Part shown: positions 24,808-33,018 of the stretch, piece by piece
Layout of the letters: every line of letters starts with the position of its first letter
Numbering within the stretch: the stretch's first letter is position 1
From: JBBUEO01 sp038056915
GTDB lineage: Bacteria; Patescibacteriota; UBA1384; UBA12157; JAENIV01
Assembly (NCBI GenBank): GCA_038056915.1
Contig: JBBUEO010000008.1
Span: 1 to 44,389, forward strand
Length of the DNA: 44,389 nt
Direction: 5' to 3'
Notes under the pieces: generated by a model
The model's database searches: none
What the model was told of the DNA's origin: nothing
Seen by the model: the letters and a program-made list of their open reading frames with translations, nothing else
Translations under genes and position numbers: made by a program

Positions 24808-24844
24808 ATTATACTACTATACTATATATATAAACAAAAGTCAA
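24808..24844 (-). promoter_or_regulatory. Sigma70-type promoter of the candidate RNA
   Basis: TTGACT (24844-24839), 17-nt spacer, TATAGT (24821-24816); a second possible -10 TATAAT lies at 24813-24808. It begins just after the dnaB stop. A perfect DnaA-box-like TGTGGATAA (24855-24863) lies immediately before it. Confidence 0.7.
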
Positions 24845-24864
24845 GTATATGACCTGTGGATAAC

Positions 24865-26211
24865 TTACTTCTCTTTTATCTTCTTCTCAATTGAAGCAAA
24901 TTTCATAAATTCCGGTTTAAAATAGAGTTCAATGTCGCCGGTGGGACCATTGCGGTGTTTGCGGATTAAAATTTCGGCTATATTTTTCCTCTCCGAGTCC
25001 TTATCATAATAATCATCTCGATAAATAAACATTACCACGTCGCTGTCTTGCTCAATCGAGCCGCTTTCTCTTAAATCAGCCAGCATTGGCCGTTTATCCG
25101 GCCGGTGTTCGACTGCCCGCGAAAGCTGGGAAATCGCCAGCACCGGCACTTTAAGCTCGCGAGCTAAAGCTTTCAATGATCGGGAAATTTCCGAAACTTC
25201 CTGAACTCGATTGTCAGAACTTCGATTACCCATCCCCGACATTAGCTGTAAATAATCAATAATTATTAATCCCAAATTGTGCTCGACTTGCAGCCGCCGG
25301 GCTTTGGTGCGGATTTCCATCGCATTGGCAATCGGCGAATCATCAATGTAAATCGCTGATTCCGATAAGACCCCCATGGCGTAATTTAGCTTGCCAAAAT
25401 CATCATCCTCCAAATTGCCAGTGCGGAGTTTCCACGAATCAACCGCTCCCCGTAAACACAAAAGGCGGTCAATGATTTGTTCTTTTGACATTTCCAGCGA
25501 AAAAATTCCCACCGGCAATTTTTGTTCGCAGGCGACATGATCGGCAATATTTAAAGCCAGCGACGACTTGCCGATTGAAGGTCGGGCAGCCAAAATGATT
25601 AAATCCGAGGGTTGAAGTCCGGCTAAGAGATTGTCTAAATCCCGAAAACCAGTTGGCACCCCGCGTAAAACCCCTTTTTCTTTGTGGAGTTGATCAATTC
25701 TTTCAAATGATTCCTCCAAAATGTCTTTGATAGGGGTAAAATACTGTTTAATATATTTTTGAGAAACCGCAAAAAGGGCGCTTTCGGCTTTGTCTAAGAT
25801 AGTCTCCAAATCGGAAGTTTCATCAAAGCCGAATTCAGCAATTTGCGAAGCGGTAGAAATTAGCCGCCGCAAAGTCGCTTTTTGATGAACAATCGTCGCG
25901 TAAGTGGTTATGTGAGCGGCAGTCGGCACTGAATTAACTAAGGTGGTAATATAGGAAGCGCCGCCGACATTTTTGAGTTTTTTTTCCTTTTCCAATTCAT
26001 CGGTTAAAGTCACCACATCAATCGGTTTTCTGTTTTCAAAAAGTTGCAAAATGGCGGTGTAAATTTCACCGTGGTCTTGACGGTAAAAATCATCAGCTGA
26101 TAAAATATCAGCGACTTTAATAATCGCGTCTTTGTCAATCATCAAAGAGCCGAGAATCGACTGTTCAGCTTCAGTGTTTTGGGGTGGAATTTTGGCGATG
26201 TTGTCGGCCAA
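24865..26211 (-). CDS. dnaB: Replicative DNA helicase DnaB
   Basis: Hexameric helicase of the replication fork. N-terminal domain KIPPQNTEAEQSILGSLMID; RecA-like motor with Walker A ARPSIGKSSLAL, Walker B IIIDYLQLM, and the ISQLSRAVEHR and DLRESGSIEQDSD motifs. No intein. The start chosen is TTG 26211, which has AAGGAGG just upstream and gives the family N-terminus (ADNIAKIPPQN). The other in-frame start, TTG 26238, lies in the neighbouring repeat. Confidence 0.95.
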   Translation of the reverse strand: MADNIAKIPPQNTEAEQSILGSLMIDKDAIIKVADILSADDFYRQDHGEIYTAILQLFENRKPIDVVTLTDELEKEKKLKNVGGASYITTLVNSVPTAAHITTYATIVHQKATLRRLISTASQIAEFGFDETSDLETILDKAESALFAVSQKYIKQYFTPIKDILEESFERIDQLHKEKGVLRGVPTGFRDLDNLLAGLQPSDLIILAARPSIGKSSLALNIADHVACEQKLPVGIFSLEMSKEQIIDRLLCLRGAVDSWKLRTGNLEDDDFGKLNYAMGVLSESAIYIDDSPIANAMEIRTKARRLQVEHNLGLIIIDYLQLMSGMGNRSSDNRVQEVSEISRSLKALARELKVPVLAISQLSRAVEHRPDKRPMLADLRESGSIEQDSDVVMFIYRDDYYDKDSERKNIAEILIRKHRNGPTGDIELYFKPEFMKFASIEKKIKEK

Positions 26212-26223
26212 AGGCCTCCTTGG

Positions 26224-26259
26224 TAAGTTAAAAGTCAAAGCGAATAAGTAATAACTCCA
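26224..26259 (+). repeat. Left arm of inverted repeat framing a four-helix-bundle gene
   Basis: Begins TAAGTTAAAAGTC. It matches 28 of 36 positions of the reverse complement of 26635-26670 and 31 of 36 of the repeat arm at 14771-14806. Confidence 0.6.
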
Positions 26260-26274
26260 ACTAATAACTTAAAA

Positions 26275-26634
26275 CTATTTTCCTTTTAAGGTTAAAATAC
26301 TTTTAGCTAAAATTTTACAGATTTGATCTAATTCATTTAGAAGCGGTCTCACTAATTTATCAGTGCACTTTTTAGTATATAAAAGCAGCATTAACCAGTA
26401 TTTAGTTTCATTGGCTGATTTCAAGGCAAAATGATAAAAGTTGGCGAAATCTTTTCTGCTTGAAGCTGATTGGGCTTCGATAATGTTGGCACCGATACTA
26501 GTGGCACTTCTTAACAATTGGTCATTAATAATATAGACTGTTCTATCTTTCGATAATTTTTCAACAAATCCAATAATCTCAACTGAAAAAATAAACGCTC
26601 TCTTTTTCAAATCTTTTACTTTTTCCTTTTGCAT
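26275..26634 (-). CDS. Four helix bundle protein (IVS/S23 family), copy 1
   Basis: 119 residues, four predicted helices, with the family pattern LLRSATSIGANIIEAQSASSRKDF and the later ALKSANETKYWLMLL. The family was first seen encoded by insertion sequences within 23S rRNA genes; related proteins bind nucleic acid or serve as accessory factors. Function here unknown. The gene is enclosed exactly by two inverted AT-rich arms (26224-26259 and 26635-26670); its own first codons share an 18-nt CAAAAGGAAAAAGTAAAA stretch with the insert in uvrD. Confidence 0.88.
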   Translation of the reverse strand: MQKEKVKDLKKRAFIFSVEIIGFVEKLSKDRTVYIINDQLLRSATSIGANIIEAQSASSRKDFANFYHFALKSANETKYWLMLLLYTKKCTDKLVRPLLNELDQICKILAKSILTLKGK

Positions 26635-26670
26635 TGAACTTATTAGCTATTCCTTTTTACTTATAACTTA
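26635..26670 (-). repeat. Right arm of inverted repeat framing a four-helix-bundle gene
   Basis: Reverse complement begins TAAGTTATAAGTAAAAAGG. It ends one base before the gene's start codon. Confidence 0.6.
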
Positions 26671-26691
26671 GACGCGATCTTCGATCGCGTC
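26671..26691. repeat. Perfect 9-bp hairpin with TTC loop
   Basis: GACGCGATC and GATCGCGTC around TTC. It is followed by two DnaA-box-like sites (TGTGGACAA and TGTGGATTG, 26697-26714). Confidence 0.7.
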
Positions 26692-26725
26692 AAGCGCTGT
26701 GGACAATGTGGATTGTGGGGAAAAG

Positions 26726-26734
26726 TGATATAAT
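26726..26734 (+). promoter_or_regulatory. Extended -10 promoter for the 26917 gene
   Basis: TGATATAAT matches TGnTATAAT. Transcription would begin near 26741 and give a ~175-nt leader that contains the hairpins at 26803-26905. Confidence 0.5.
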
Positions 26735-26802
26735 GGAGATGAATAGATAAACAGATGATTGGAGAATCAGATACTTATTGATAATTTAATAAGCTATAAA
26801 TA

Positions 26803-26905
26803 ATGCCCGCCTTCAGGCTTACTGCCAAAGGGACTTCGTCCTCTACTGGCAGTGCGCCTTTCGGCGGACTTCCCCGCCCACAGCTACGCAGTTGCTGGCG
26901 GGGAG
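26803..26905 (+). promoter_or_regulatory. Leader with tandem GC-rich hairpins
   Basis: Hairpins in series: GCC-TTCA-GGC, ACTGCCA (26821-26827)/TGGCAGT (26847-26853) with GGGAC-TTC-GTCC inside, CGCC-TTTC-GGCG, and CCCCGCC (26872-26878)/GGCGGGG (26897-26903). They end right before the ribosome binding site GGAGGT (26907). Either stacked palindromic repeats or a leader that controls translation. Confidence 0.45.
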
Positions 26906-26916
26906 CGGAGGTATTT

Positions 26917-27660
26917 ATGACAACCGAATTTAAAGTCCGCAAATGGCTTTTGGTGACATTGATAATTGTGGGGGCGGCTGGATTAGGCTACACCGGCTGG
27001 TACTACAATTATCAGAAATCCCCTGCCTCATCCCAAACCAGCCCGACGCTGGCTTTGTCAATCACTACCTCACCATCTGGTATAGTAACTTCAAGCCCAA
27101 CAGCTTCAACCGGCACGAATCAGGGAACAACTGGCGGCAGTGGACAAACAAACAATAATAACGGAACAGCTACACCGGAGGTCGAAACAAAAACTTGGGA
27201 AGGGCCGATTGACAAAATTCATAGTGATTCTTGCATGCCTCAAATTTCTTTTCAATATCCTTCTAATATCTTTGCAGGAGTTATAGGCCACTCGGCATCT
27301 TCTTTAGCCGGTGGGGTATGGGTCGGCAAAACTGAGGATTATCTTAACGATATGGATATTAACATTGCCCCTAAGTCAGCCACTATTTATCAAACGACAG
27401 TCAGTTGCCCTGAAGGAGATATGAATTCAATTTATCAGAATATAAAATCATATACTGCAACAAGCGAGGCTAAAAATATGACGGTCAACGGTTATCCTGC
27501 CCTTCAATTTAACGCAAATTATCCCATCGGCACCTGGACCGAAACGCTTGTACAAAATCCAAGTACAAAATTTGTCGCAAGTATAATCTTAAAAGATGTC
27601 AATGATCCTCAATTAGTTGACCCTTATAACATTATTCTCAATTCCTTCCAGTTTAAATAA
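26917..27660 (+). CDS. Membrane-anchored surface protein
   Basis: 247 residues. Basic N-terminus, one membrane helix (~10-30), a long Ser/Thr/Gly/Asn-rich linker (~35-90), then an outer domain of ~155 residues with two cysteines (SDSCMP and VSCPEGD). The domain ends YNIILNSFQF, like the PsbP/LpqN-type domains common on bacterial surfaces. Function unknown. The ATG at 26917 follows GGAGGT; an in-frame ATG at 26803 would read through the hairpin leader and is rejected. Convergent with dnaX. Confidence 0.75.
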   Translation: MTTEFKVRKWLLVTLIIVGAAGLGYTGWYYNYQKSPASSQTSPTLALSITTSPSGIVTSSPTASTGTNQGTTGGSGQTNNNNGTATPEVETKTWEGPIDKIHSDSCMPQISFQYPSNIFAGVIGHSASSLAGGVWVGKTEDYLNDMDINIAPKSATIYQTTVSCPEGDMNSIYQNIKSYTATSEAKNMTVNGYPALQFNANYPIGTWTETLVQNPSTKFVASIILKDVNDPQLVDPYNIILNSFQFK

Positions 27661-27662
27661 CC

Positions 27663-29183
27663 CTACTCCTCCACCTCAAAAACCTCTTTAGCACCATTTA
27701 AGAGTTCTTCATCAGGCGAAAGAGGCGCATTAATTACTATTTCTGGATTGACAACGCAAGTTACCCGATACTTTGTGCCGGTGATTTTATAAATTAAGGA
27801 CTCCACCATTTGGCAATTTTTTTTGCCGGAGATCATATCGGCGTGGAAACGAAATTTAAAGGCTAAAGTGATGGTTTCCCCTTCAGTTTTAGCAATTGTG
27901 GCATCTCTTAAAAGAGCCGCCAAAGAATGATTATGGGTTCTTGCTTCCTGAATTATTTTTTGCCAGAGAATTTGATTGACTTTAACGGTTCTAGCCGCCG
28001 CGGGTCGCCCCTCGCTTTCAGCCACCCTATCCGTCCTAGTCTCGAACTTCGTTCGGGACACCGGCATTTCGCTCGGGGCATCCCCTCGGCTTTTATGATT
28101 ATTTTCTTCCTTAGTCAACTGATAAATAATCATTTCCAATGGTAGCGGCGGCAAAGTAGCGCTCTTAATCTGCGGCAGACTTTCAACAAATTTTTCAACC
28201 ATTAACATCACCCTTTCCAATTCAAACTCTTGGGCCAATTTTTTGACCTCTTCCTGCTGTTCTTGGGTTAAATCAAAAAGCTGATTTTCGCCAATTTTTT
28301 CAAGAGCAATTTTTCGCAATATTTCAATTAGTTTAACAGCAAAATTTTCTAAATCAACCCCCTGAAAATAGAGCTTAGAGACAAGTTCGAAAGCTTTTTG
28401 ACGATTTTTTTGGGCTAAAAGTTCAATAAAATCAAAAATACTTTTTTCCTGAGCCAACCCAAGGATATCTTGGACAGCAGTTAAAGTAATTTTATTTTTC
28501 AAAGATGAAACTTGATCCAAAAGCGATAAACCGTCCCGATAGGAACCAAAAGCAAGCTGAGAGATTAATATTATTGCCTCTTGATCAATTTTGATATTTT
28601 CCAAACGGACAACTCTTTGAAGCAATTTTTCGATTTCTGCGGCAGTTGCCTGATGAAAATCAAACCGCTGGACACGCGACAGTATTGTCGGCAGGACTTT
28701 TTGCGGTTCAGTCGTCGCCATCAGAAAAATCGCATGTTTTGGCGGTTCTTCGAGAGTTTTAAGGAGAGCATTAAAGGCCTCCTTGGTCAACATATGGACT
28801 TCGTCAATGATATAGATTTTATAAACCGAGGCAGTCGGGGCAAAACGGATTTTTTCCCTTAAATCTCTTATTTCATCAATTCCCCGGTTAGAGGCGGCAT
28901 CAATCTCAATTAAATCTAAAGATTTGCCCATGGTAATTTCTTTGCAGGAAAGACAGCGGTTGCAAGGTTCAAAAGAATTTTTGGTTAATTTTCGACCGCT
29001 ACAATTCAGAGCTTTGGCAAAAATCCGGGCGATGGTGGTTTTGCCGATCCCGCGAGGCCCGGCAAAAAGATAACCATGACCAAATTTATTGCTGGCTAAA
29101 GAATTAGTCAAAACCTGCTTAATGTGTTCCTGATTGACAATTTCGCTAAATTTTTGCGGGCGATATTTTCGATAAAAAACCAT
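27663..29183 (-). CDS. dnaX: DNA polymerase III subunit gamma/tau
   Basis: Clamp-loader ATPase. Starts MVFYRKYRPQKFSEIV; Walker A GPRGIGKTTIARIF; zinc cysteines in CSGRK, CNRCLSCKE; Walker B region IIDEVHMLTKEAFNAL; sensor TTEPQKVLPTILSR. Domain III and a C-terminal domain follow a linker. The linker (SRGDAPSEMPVSRTKFETRT) is encoded by palindromes, one of them GTCTCGAAC-TTC-GTTCGGGAC (28039-28059). The ATG at 29183 has GGAG upstream; an in-frame ATG at 29231 lies in a duplicated leader segment. Whether a short gamma form is made by frameshifting is not evident. Confidence 0.95.
   Translation of the reverse strand: MVFYRKYRPQKFSEIVNQEHIKQVLTNSLASNKFGHGYLFAGPRGIGKTTIARIFAKALNCSGRKLTKNSFEPCNRCLSCKEITMGKSLDLIEIDAASNRGIDEIRDLREKIRFAPTASVYKIYIIDEVHMLTKEAFNALLKTLEEPPKHAIFLMATTEPQKVLPTILSRVQRFDFHQATAAEIEKLLQRVVRLENIKIDQEAIILISQLAFGSYRDGLSLLDQVSSLKNKITLTAVQDILGLAQEKSIFDFIELLAQKNRQKAFELVSKLYFQGVDLENFAVKLIEILRKIALEKIGENQLFDLTQEQQEEVKKLAQEFELERVMLMVEKFVESLPQIKSATLPPLPLEMIIYQLTKEENNHKSRGDAPSEMPVSRTKFETRTDRVAESEGRPAAARTVKVNQILWQKIIQEARTHNHSLAALLRDATIAKTEGETITLAFKFRFHADMISGKKNCQMVESLIYKITGTKYRVTCVVNPEIVINAPLSPDEELLNGAKEVFEVEE
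28039..28059. repeat. TTC-loop palindrome inside dnaX
   Basis: GTCTCGAAC and GTTCGGGAC around TTC (one mismatch), translated in frame in the interdomain linker. A second GC-rich palindrome (GGGG-CAT-CCCC) follows at 28074-28084. Confidence 0.6.
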
Positions 29184-29262
29184 TCGTCTCTCCTTCGAGC
29201 AAAGCTCTCGTCGTTCCTCATGGCAGGCCATTCGTCTCTAGAGCAAAGCTCTACTTGTTATT
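29182..29262. repeat. Tandem duplication in the dnaX leader
   Basis: CCATTCGTCTCT followed by an AGAGCAAAGCTCT-type hairpin occurs twice about 47 nt apart, once over the dnaX start and once upstream, ending at the N gap. Confidence 0.6.
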
Positions 29263-29362
29263 NNNNNNNNNNNNNNNNNNNNNNNNNNNNNNNNNNNNNN
29301 NNNNNNNNNNNNNNNNNNNNNNNNNNNNNNNNNNNNNNNNNNNNNNNNNNNNNNNNNNNNNN
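29263..29362. other. Scaffold gap (100 N)
   Basis: Removes the divergent promoter region between dnaX and the pilus operon. No overlap between the two edges is visible. Confidence 0.99.
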
Positions 29363-29374
29363 GCGGAGGGGTTT

Positions 29375-31237
29375 TTGACATCACAAGATTTACAAAAATT
29401 AGTTGTTCAAAGTTCCGGTATTACCCAAGACAAGGTTAATAGAACGCTTGATGTTTTGCAAAAAGCCATCAGCCAAGAGCTCTCTTTAGGCAAGGAAATT
29501 AGTATTCCTGGGTTTGGCAATTTTGTGATGATCAAATATCCTTCCAAAACGATCAAAGATGTCCGGAATCCCGCTAAAACCTATCTTTCTTTAGAAAAAA
29601 ACATCCCGCGATTTCGACCGAGCAAAGAACTCAAACAAGAAATTTCCTCTGGTAAAGATATAAATAAAGAAACCGAGGCGGTTTTTTCTCCGGCAAATAT
29701 TGGCTATGTTGATCTATCAAAAACCACTGTCCCGAAAAAAGTACTAAGCTTACTTCCTGAACATATTGCTCGTCATTATCAGCTAGTTCCCATTGAAGAA
29801 AAAGACTCTAAATTAGTGGTGGCGATGATTGATCCGGAAGATCGAGAGGCGATTGAATTTGTCAAGAAAAAAACTGGCCTTGATTTAGATATCCGTATAT
29901 GCACTCAAGCTGATTTAAATCACGTTTTAGACCAATATTCTGCTTTATCGGCAGAACTCAAAAAAATTGTCGAATCAGCTGAAGAAGAAGGAGAAGAGGA
30001 GTTAAAACCTCAAAAACAAGCCGCCGAAACTGCCAGAAAAGAGGAAATTATCGAAACCGCCCCGGCGGCAAAAATCGTTCAATCTCTCTTTAAGAGAGCG
30101 ATCAGAGAAAAGGCCTCTGATATCCATATCGAACCAACTGAAGATGAAATTACTATTCGTTATCGTATTGACGGTATTTTAAAAAAAGTTATTTCCCTCC
30201 CCCGTGAGATTCAACCAGCAATTGTCTCAAGAATAAAAATTCTTGCTAATATGAAAATTGATGAAACCCGTCTTCCCCAAGACGGACGATTTCAAACTGT
30301 CCTTGATGGCGCGGAAGTTGATTTTCGAATTTCTTCTCTGCCAACAGTTAACGGTGAGAAAGTCGTAGCGCGTATTTTAGATAAATCAGCCGGCATCCTC
30401 ACCTTAGAACAGCTCGGTTTGGGCGGCAGTGCTTTTAGTGTCCTGGATGAAAATATTCATAAATCGCACGGGATGATTTTAGTCACCGGCCCTACCGGTT
30501 CAGGAAAAACTACCACCCTCTACGCAGTGATTGACAAAATAAAAAATGTCGGCATCAATATTGTCACCCTCGAAGACCCGGTCGAATACCGCATGAAAGA
30601 TATTAATCAATCTCAAGTCCACAGCCAGATCGGTTTTACTTTTGCCAATGGTCTAAGGTCAATAGTCCGCCAGGATCCAGATGTGATAATGATTGGGGAA
30701 ATTCGCGATTATGAAACCGCTGATATGGCGGTTCATGCAGCTCTAACCGGCCATGTGGTTTTATCAACCCTCCATACAAATGACGCTGCCGGGGCTGTTC
30801 CGAGACTGCTTGATATGAAAATTGAACCATTTTTAGTCAATTCTTCGGTTAATTGTGTGGTAGCTCAAAGACTTTGCCGGAGAATTTGCGAAAATTGCAA
30901 AGAGCCGCTTTCGATTGAGGCCGGAGAAAAAGATTTAGCTCAAAAAGAACTGAACATTCTCCCCCCAAAAATTGAAAAGCCGACAAAAATCGAATTTTTT
31001 CATGGCAAAGGTTGCGATAACTGTAGTGGCAACGGCTATAAAGGCCGGTTGGGAATCTTTGAAGTTTTCAATTTAAGCGACAATTTAAAAGAAATGGTCG
31101 CCAAACGGGCTTCGGGGACTGATTTGGGTTATCAGGCGATTAAAAATGGCATGGTGACGATGAAACAAGATGGCATTCTTAAAGCTTTGGCTGGTTTAAC
31201 AACCTTAGAAGAAATTTGGCGAGTCACTAAGGATTGA
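29375..31237 (+). CDS. pilB: HU-domain fused type IV pilus assembly ATPase PilB
   Basis: About 620 residues. The first ~90 form a complete HU/IHF-type DNA-binding domain (LQKLVVQSSGITQDKVNRTL, IPGFGNFVM, RNPAKT, PRFRPSKELKQEI). Next come an MshEN/PilB N-terminal domain (KVLSLLPEHIARHYQLVPIE) and the motor: KASDIHIEP, Walker A GPTGSGKTTTL, Asp box, Walker B GEIRDYETADMA, and a tetracysteine zinc site (CRRICENC...GCDNC). The start is TTG 29375 with GGAGGGG upstream (29365-29371), inside the contig, so the HU fusion is not a gap artefact. First visible gene of the pilus operon. Confidence 0.93.
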   Translation: MTSQDLQKLVVQSSGITQDKVNRTLDVLQKAISQELSLGKEISIPGFGNFVMIKYPSKTIKDVRNPAKTYLSLEKNIPRFRPSKELKQEISSGKDINKETEAVFSPANIGYVDLSKTTVPKKVLSLLPEHIARHYQLVPIEEKDSKLVVAMIDPEDREAIEFVKKKTGLDLDIRICTQADLNHVLDQYSALSAELKKIVESAEEEGEEELKPQKQAAETARKEEIIETAPAAKIVQSLFKRAIREKASDIHIEPTEDEITIRYRIDGILKKVISLPREIQPAIVSRIKILANMKIDETRLPQDGRFQTVLDGAEVDFRISSLPTVNGEKVVARILDKSAGILTLEQLGLGGSAFSVLDENIHKSHGMILVTGPTGSGKTTTLYAVIDKIKNVGINIVTLEDPVEYRMKDINQSQVHSQIGFTFANGLRSIVRQDPDVIMIGEIRDYETADMAVHAALTGHVVLSTLHTNDAAGAVPRLLDMKIEPFLVNSSVNCVVAQRLCRRICENCKEPLSIEAGEKDLAQKELNILPPKIEKPTKIEFFHGKGCDNCSGNGYKGRLGIFEVFNLSDNLKEMVAKRASGTDLGYQAIKNGMVTMKQDGILKALAGLTTLEEIWRVTKD

Positions 31238-31270
31238 TGATGGGATAAATATTAGTCTATTAATCAAACT

Positions 31271-32488
31271 ATGAAATTTATTTATACCAGTAAAAATCAA
31301 GCAGGTACCATCCAGAACGGCACGATTGAAGCCGCTGATGAAGCTGCAGCAATAAAATCTCTTCAAGGAGAAGGTCTTTTTATTTTAGAAATTAAAAAAG
31401 CCGGCACCAAACTACCTGGAATCAAAGAAGACCTTAAAATCCCCTTTTTAGGCGGCAAGGTCGGCCTTAAAGATAAAATTATCTTTTCAAAACAGCTGGC
31501 AATGATGATTAGATCGGGACTGCCGCTTAACGACGCTTTTAACGCCTTAGAAGAACAAACGGAAAATAAGTTTTTTTCCAAAGTCATCGGTCAAATCGGT
31601 CTTGAAGTTAAAGGCGGCAAAGCTCTTTCAGAATCAATGGCTAAATATCCAAAAATTTTTCCCGAACTTCATATTGCCATGGTGCGGGCTGGCGAAAAAA
31701 GCGGTAGATTAGACGATGTTTTAGACCGCTTGTCAGATCAGCTGCAAAAGGATTACGATTTAATTTCAAAAATCAAAGCCGCTGCCACCTATCCGATTTT
31801 AGTTATCGGGGCTTTAGTGGCAATTGTTATTTTAATGCTCCTTTTTGTCATCCCCCAACTTAAAACAGTCTTCAATGATATGGGAGTCGAGTTGCCAATT
31901 GTGACCAGGATAGTTTTAGGCACTAGCGATATTATGAGAAAATATTGGTATATTTTTTTGATTGTCTTAATTGGTGGAATTTTAGGTATTCGTTTTTGGG
32001 CAAAAACTAACACTGGCGGGCTTATTTGGGACCGCTTTAAATTAAAAATCCCTCTGATTGGCGGATTAATAAAAAAAATCTATATGGCCAGATTTGCCCG
32101 GACGATGGGAACCCTGGTGGCTTCCGGACTGCCGATGCTTGATATTCTCGCTACTGTCTCGGGGGTAATTACCAACCGGGTTTATCAACTAGCTTTTAAA
32201 AAAATTGCCAAAGATGTTGAAAACGGCGTCCAGGTTTCGACTTCGGTTCGAAAACAAGGCATTTTTCCGGCGATGATTTATCATCTGATGGCGGTTGGCG
32301 AAAAAAGCGGCAAGCTTGATTATGTTTTGCTTTCAATGGCTGACTTTTTTGAAAAAGAAATCGAAACCACTACTAATAATTTAGCTACTTTGATCGAACC
32401 AATTTTAATAATTATTATTGGCGCCGGCGTCGGCTTGGTGGTGGCAGCGGTAATTATGCCAATTTATTCTTTAGTCAATGTAATATGA
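31271..32488 (+). CDS. pilC: Type IV pilus inner-membrane platform protein PilC
   Basis: 405 residues, two T2SSF domains. Signatures: F...LAMMIRSGLPLNDAFNALEEQ, MVRAGEKSGRLDDVLDRL and the second-half copy LMAVGEKSGKLDYVL. Membrane helices near ~170-195, ~220-240 and ~375-400. It partners PilB at the inner membrane. The stop overlaps the next pseudopilin start (ATGA). Confidence 0.95.
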   Translation: MKFIYTSKNQAGTIQNGTIEAADEAAAIKSLQGEGLFILEIKKAGTKLPGIKEDLKIPFLGGKVGLKDKIIFSKQLAMMIRSGLPLNDAFNALEEQTENKFFSKVIGQIGLEVKGGKALSESMAKYPKIFPELHIAMVRAGEKSGRLDDVLDRLSDQLQKDYDLISKIKAAATYPILVIGALVAIVILMLLFVIPQLKTVFNDMGVELPIVTRIVLGTSDIMRKYWYIFLIVLIGGILGIRFWAKTNTGGLIWDRFKLKIPLIGGLIKKIYMARFARTMGTLVASGLPMLDILATVSGVITNRVYQLAFKKIAKDVENGVQVSTSVRKQGIFPAMIYHLMAVGEKSGKLDYVLLSMADFFEKEIETTTNNLATLIEPILIIIIGAGVGLVVAAVIMPIYSLVNVI

Positions 32489-33009
32489 GACTACAAAATA
32501 CAAAAAAGTACAAAAGTACAAAAAAATTAATTTTCGTATTTTTGTATAGTTTCGTATTTCGTAGTCGTCTGGCTATTTCTCTTTATGAATTGTTAATAGT
32601 GATGTCAATTATGGGTATTTTAGCGGCAGTAACAATCCCCGTTATTAGTAATTATATGCCGGCTTTTAAGCTTTGGGGTTCAAGCAGAATTATCATTAAT
32701 AAACTTCGCCAGGCCCAAGAAGAGGCAGTGACTACTCAAAAACAACACCTAATTAAATTTAATCTCGCGGTCGATCCAGATCCAGCCAATATCCAGCTAG
32801 TTAAAAATGATGGCGGGAAAATCGTCTTAGAAACTTTTAATTTATCTAATGGAGTAACCATAAGTTTATCCCCTCAAATTGTCGCTTTAGAAAATGAGAT
32901 TGCTTTTAGTCCGGACGGCGGCCCAAGCGTTGCCGGCGATATCACTGTTACCCTCGGAGAGGCCTCAAAAACGATTAATGTCTCCCCCGCTGGAGTAATC
33001 AAACTGTAG
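32485..33009 (+). CDS. Pseudopilin (GspH/PilE-like) with unusual repeat-encoded leader
   Basis: 174 residues. The mature N-terminus is recognisable: A-ISLYELLIVMSIMGILAAV, with cleavage after Ala and Glu at mature position 5. The leader of ~31 residues is unusually long; it is encoded by an AT-rich palindrome (GACTACAAAATAC at 32489 ... GTATTTCGTAGTC near 32568). The soluble domain has the GspH look (TISLSPQ, FSPDGGPS, ITVTLGE). Coupled to pilC by ATGA overlap. Confidence 0.82.
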   Translation: MRLQNTKKYKSTKKLIFVFLYSFVFRSRLAISLYELLIVMSIMGILAAVTIPVISNYMPAFKLWGSSRIIINKLRQAQEEAVTTQKQHLIKFNLAVDPDPANIQLVKNDGGKIVLETFNLSNGVTISLSPQIVALENEIAFSPDGGPSVAGDITVTLGEASKTINVSPAGVIKL

Positions 33010-33018
33010 TAAAAAAAT

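Noticed and set aside
26803..26916. N-terminal extension of the surface protein (MPAFRLTAKG...)
   Set aside because: It reads through GC-rich hairpins; ATG 26917 has GGAGGT upstream and a normal membrane anchor.
29255..29374. Start of the PilB fusion before the N gap
   Set aside because: Frame across 100 arbitrary N is meaningless; TTG 29375 has a strong ribosome binding site.
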